Shown here piece after piece: positions 60,601 through 64,000 of a stretch of 64,000 nucleotides of DNA (position 1 is the stretch's first letter; the number at the start of each line of letters is the position of its first letter). The position numbers were made by a program, and so were the translations under genes. The stretch is taken from the NCBI GenBank assembly GCA_964247055.1, contig OZ176050.1, positions 5,332,001 through 5,396,000 of the forward strand, read 5' to 3'. The notes beneath the pieces are model-generated. The model was not told where the DNA came from and ran no database searches. It worked only from the letters and a program-made list of their open reading frames with translations. This DNA comes from Paragordius varius (Eukaryota > Nematomorpha).

Positions 60601-63600
60601 GACTTCAATTTTATGATTATACTAGCTTATTTTTGAATATATTATTTGTTAGAACAAAGGCAAACAATGCTGTTTTCAGCTACCATAACGAACAAAATTG
60701 AAGCTATCGTTAAATTGGCATTACAGCATGATCCACTTTATGTCGGGGTTGATGATGACAAAAAATTGGCTACCGTAGAAGGATTACAGCAGGTTAATTT
60801 TCACATACATATAATGTTAAGTTGTCATTTATCTCCTTATTTTAATTGTTACCATGTCATAATTTCATCGTTTGGCTATATCCTTTTGTAATTGTTTTTG
60901 TCAAACATTTCAATTTAATGTTTAGGGTTACGCAATATGTCCATCTGAAAAACGATTTTGTCTCCTTTACACTTTTCTTAAAAAGTATCAAAGTAAAAAG
61001 ATTATGGTCTTTTTCAGTTCCTGCATGTCAGTCAAATTTCATTATGAGCTCCTTAATTACGTGGACATCACATGCGAATGCATTCACGTATATTACATAA
61101 TTTTATAAAATTGAAACTCTAGTAGTTTAATTAAAAAAATTCTAAAAAATTAATTTATAATACAAAGGAAAAAGAGACTATCCTTTACCAAACTACCTTA
61201 TTTAAATATTTTTTATGCTTCTTATTATTATTATTGTTACATGTCATTTTTTGGTTAACTTTAATATTGTTATAAAATGTTAATTTTTATATTTCATAAT
61301 TGTTAACTTAATTTTTCATTGATGTTGTTAAAAAGTATTTTTACCATTATTTATATGCTATGAATAGTATCAAATTTTTAAATAAAAAATTGATTTAATG
61401 ATCAAGATGAAGCCAGTATATCATTATTTTAAAACGGTTTAAGATGTTTATTAAATATATATATGGCCAATCAGGGTAGAGGGTACATCAAAACAATAAA
61501 GGAATAGAGAAAACTTGTTTTTAATGAAAAAAAAAATGTTTATTAGTTGCCTAATATGTTTGACAGGGCCAACAAAAACAGATGAAAAGGAGTGATACCT
61601 TTTTCAAGTTTGTGCAAGCTGAATCTGGCATTCTGCTTTGCACAGATGTTGCTGCCCGTGGTTTAGATATACCATGTGTAGATTGGATCGTACAATACGA
61701 TCCCCCAGATGATCCAAAGGTATTTTAAATATAAATTTTTATTTTGTTGTAAATGCACTCACTACGTATTAAAATAGTTTTATCAATATTGCCATATGAT
61801 AGATACAACAAATAGCATTATTATTCTTATTATTGGTAATAGCCAAAAATGAATACAATAATTTCAAGCGGCGAAAATTTGACTCTTTAATAAATTTATA
61901 ATTATGTTCTTTTATTATTCACGATGTTAATACGAATCTTATTTAATTCCATTCGTCGCCACCCACACAATTTATACCAATACTATTAGTCTTTGCTGTG
62001 AATGCTATCTTTTAGTATTTAATATAAAACTAGCACATTTTACTACACTGTAAATTTTATAAAAGAGTGAGGTTATTATTTACACAATATTTTTTGAATG
62101 TGCCACCATATCCATGAATATGACTATGTTAAATAAGCTAATACATTGTAAAAATATGTTTCTACACCGCATGGAACGATGGTGCATCTATTATTTAAAT
62201 AAACCATAAATTAATTATAAAGCTAGATTATTCTTAAACTAGAACCCCTTATTTATCGGAATCATATATATAAATATAACCTTCTTTTTAACTGCTAGTT
62301 TTGAGTTATAATCATTTTTGTCTAATAGTAAAGTATATATTTTTTTCCATAATTTCTGACTGAAAGCATATTTAATAATTGATCTTAATTGAGTTTAAAG
62401 ATTTCTATATATATCGCTATTTATATATGTCATTTAAGGCATATAATATCATTTATTATCATTTTATAATACTTGTGCTTGTCACCCTTTTAGATTATTA
62501 CTTTGAGGATTTGATTCTAGCATTGTTTTGGCATATTATTACAGCGTACAGTTTAATGTACCTTGTTATCCGTTTTGTTATTATATTTCATAATGACTTC
62601 ATCTCCATTTAATTAAATAACTTGGGTGTTACTCACGTTTCACTATGAATCTTTCAACTTATATTTCTATGTACTTCAATATTTGCCCATGGCTTTGTAT
62701 TTTATTCATTCCTATATATTTTACATAATATATAGGAATACATACACCGAGTAGGTCGTACAGCCCGTGGATATGTCATTAACGAAGAAAAGAAAAACGA
62801 AAGTTCAACAGCACTCAAAACACAAACAGGAAACGCCATTTTAATTCTAAGACCGGATGAAGCTGGCTTTTTGTTATATCTCAAAGAAGCCAAAGTTGAA
62901 TTAAATGAATATGAATTTAACTGGAATAAAATTTCCGATATACAACAACAGGTTATACCATATTTTATCATTATTGGCTTATTATTTCGAACCATAAAAT
63001 GAAAAAAATGTCGTTAATGGGAAATCTTTAACTAAAAGTTGTTTCACGTCAGATTTTATTGTATGAATTTTCTTCTGATATAAGAATTTATTATTTTGTG
63101 TAGACTTTAAATAATTTTAATATTTTTTGTATGACTTACATATTGCTACAAATTGGTCGTTTTAATTTATACGCTTACTCTTTTTAACATTAACAAAATA
63201 TTTGTTAGTTATATTTTTAGCTTTTACCATATTTTTAGTTCGAAGAACTAATTGCATCAAATCATTATTTGCATCAATCAGCAATTAAAGCGTTTACATC
63301 TTTCATACGCTCCTATGCATCACTGAGTTTAAAAAAGGTTTTTGATGTTCAGACGCTAGATTTGGTTGCTGTTGCTAAATCATTTGGATTTACCAATCCA
63401 CCTTCTGTAGATTTAGGTAAATGCATTTTAACATTTTATAGGTGTATACTATTCCAAAAAATCAGAAAAGCGCAAAAGACTTGAAAATCCAAAACATTCA
63501 AATCCTTCAGTCAAGAAGAAAATGGGAATACTTAAAAAAATGGATCATGAAACAAAGAGTAAAAAATTTGGAAAGGGACGTTCCAAATTTTGTCGATATT

Positions 63601-63602
63601 AA
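57684..63602 (+). CDS. DDX18: DEAD-box RNA helicase DDX18 (yeast Has1)
   Basis: A nucleolar ATP-dependent RNA helicase of ribosome biogenesis. Exons 57684-57814, 57840-58140, 60137-60251, 60653-60792, 60926-61087, 61567-61719, 62736-62951, 63239-63416 and 63442-63602 join in phase to 518 aa. Motifs in order: Q motif TEIQ (30-33), Walker A AKTGSGKT (50-57), PTREL (86-90), TPGR (135-138), DEAD (160-163), SAT (191-193), [10 protein letters not shown] and HRVGRTAR. The DDX18-specific C-terminal extension ([24 protein letters not shown]) ends in a Lys/Arg-rich tail. The N-terminus is short like yeast Has1 (about 505 aa), whereas human DDX18 has about 150 more residues. The frame stays open upstream to an acceptor-like TTATTAG at 57626, so more coding or a trans-splice site is possible. 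The first and last introns are 25 bp. AATAAA lies at 63613. Confidence 0.97.
57815..57839 (+). other. Ultra-short intron, 25 bp (DDX18 intron 1)
   Basis: GTAATT to TTTTAAG, phase 2, inside [12 protein letters not shown], a contiguous helicase core sequence. Without removal a TAA follows at once. Confidence 0.95.
58141..60136. other. DDX18 intron 2
   Basis: A 1996-bp intron, AT-rich, with a tRNA-like SINE fragment at 58772-58895 and no other recognisable content. Confidence 0.6.
58772..58895 (+). repeat. Possible tRNA-derived SINE fragment
   Basis: TGGTAAAGTGG (58772-58782) matches a Pol III A box, and AAGTTCAAACTCC (58814-58826) nearly matches a B box, about 40 bp apart as in a tRNA. The intervening sequence does not fold as a good tRNA, so a SINE head or a decayed tRNA pseudogene is likelier. 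No second copy is seen in the window. Confidence 0.4.
63417..63441 (+). other. Ultra-short intron, 25 bp (DDX18 intron 8)
   Basis: GTAAAT to TTTATAG with a TTTTAAC branch-like motif, phase 1, between PPSVDL and the basic tail. Confidence 0.9.
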
Positions 63603-64000
63603 TACTATTTTAATAAATAAAACATATATTATATTTCCATAAATATTTAAAATAATGCTTAATCGCCGACACTTAACACCTTTTATAAAATAGAAGTTTT
63701 TTCAAAAATAGTCTGAATATTTTATTTTTGAAGGAGCAATTTTCGGACAATGTAAAACGATCTTATTTTTGCTCTTTATCTTGGCTTTTGGGCAAATCTA
63801 CATATATTATACTGGTCAATAGAAGATTGTTCTGCATCGAATAATTGTATATAAAATATTTTATTTATATATTGGAGTTAGTAAAAATTATACGTTTCTT
63901 CCGCTTTGGTGAATTACCAAAACGTTATGAATATAAGGCTTAAATCATTTTTCAAGCGCCATAAATTCCCTAATTTATATATATCTACGTATTAATACTT
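63603..64000. other. 3' flank of DDX18; possible coding tail
   Basis: After the DDX18 poly(A) signal, a plus-strand frame ending with TAA at 63941-63943 reads IRFFRFGELPKRYEYKA, with coding-like composition. It could be the last exon of a gene running from upstream, or chance. No family is recognised. Confidence 0.25.

Noticed and set aside
62379-62612. Hydrophobic 77-codon frame in DDX18 intron 6
   Set aside because: AT-rich intron sequence; Phe/Ile/Tyr codons are expected at this composition.

Overview
The window is animal nuclear DNA: very AT-rich, intron-bearing and full of transposon remnants. The evidence is a set of spliced nuclear genes with animal relatives (an NWD2-like NACHT/WD-repeat protein, a rhodopsin-like GPCR, BOLA1, mitoribosomal proteins mS31, bS21m and mL64, and the DEAD-box helicase DDX18), a nuclear tRNA-Leu, and animal-type hAT, mariner, Helitron and LINE debris. 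The species cannot be named. The most telling host trait is a set of extremely short introns: eight of 21 to 26 bp in five genes, each required by both reading frame and protein-family continuity, alongside ordinary introns of 67 to 3164 bp. From memory, introns this short among animals are best known from dicyemids, with short 5' introns also reported in flatworms. A small, fast-evolving parasitic or symbiotic spiralian is therefore a reasonable guess, not a conclusion.

Layout. 1-3.3 kb: repeats. 3.3-3.6 kb (-): fragments of an unrecognised gene. 3.8-21.8 kb (+): a 24-exon NWD2-like gene (1811 aa) whose introns hold a 2.7 kb hAT transposon, a mariner remnant and a hAT MITE. 21.8-26.4 kb: a 1.5 kb fold-back element built on a 21-bp tandem repeat, and a hAT MITE. 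26.5-26.9 kb (-): BOLA1. 27.4-30.2 kb: LINE debris and a hAT derivative. 30.9-35.0 kb (+): mS31, meeting a single-exon GPCR (35.1-36.5 kb, -) tail to tail. 37.1 kb (-): tRNA-Leu(UAA). 37.2-38.8 kb (+): bS21m and mL64, 8 bp apart, probably co-transcribed. 38.8-48.5 kb: nested transposons, including a hAT with a TTAA-flanked MITE inside it and two head-on Helitrons. 48.6-50.0 kb (-): a TATA-driven gene for a secreted glycine-rich protein. 50-57.6 kb: LINE debris, a 1.7 kb hAT-type element and a cluster of TTAA MITEs. 57.7-63.6 kb (+): DDX18.

Functionally, four nuclear genes for mitochondrial proteins (BOLA1, an Fe-S cluster factor, and three mitoribosomal proteins) lie within about 12 kb, and six of the eight ultra-short introns are in them; the other two are in DDX18, a ribosome-biogenesis helicase. 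The NWD2-like, GPCR and glycine-rich genes have no ultra-short introns. I recognised no retrovirus, LTR element, Polinton, CRISPR array or toxin gene. Exon boundaries were set by hand from reading frame, GT/AG sites and family knowledge; no alignment or expression data were available.
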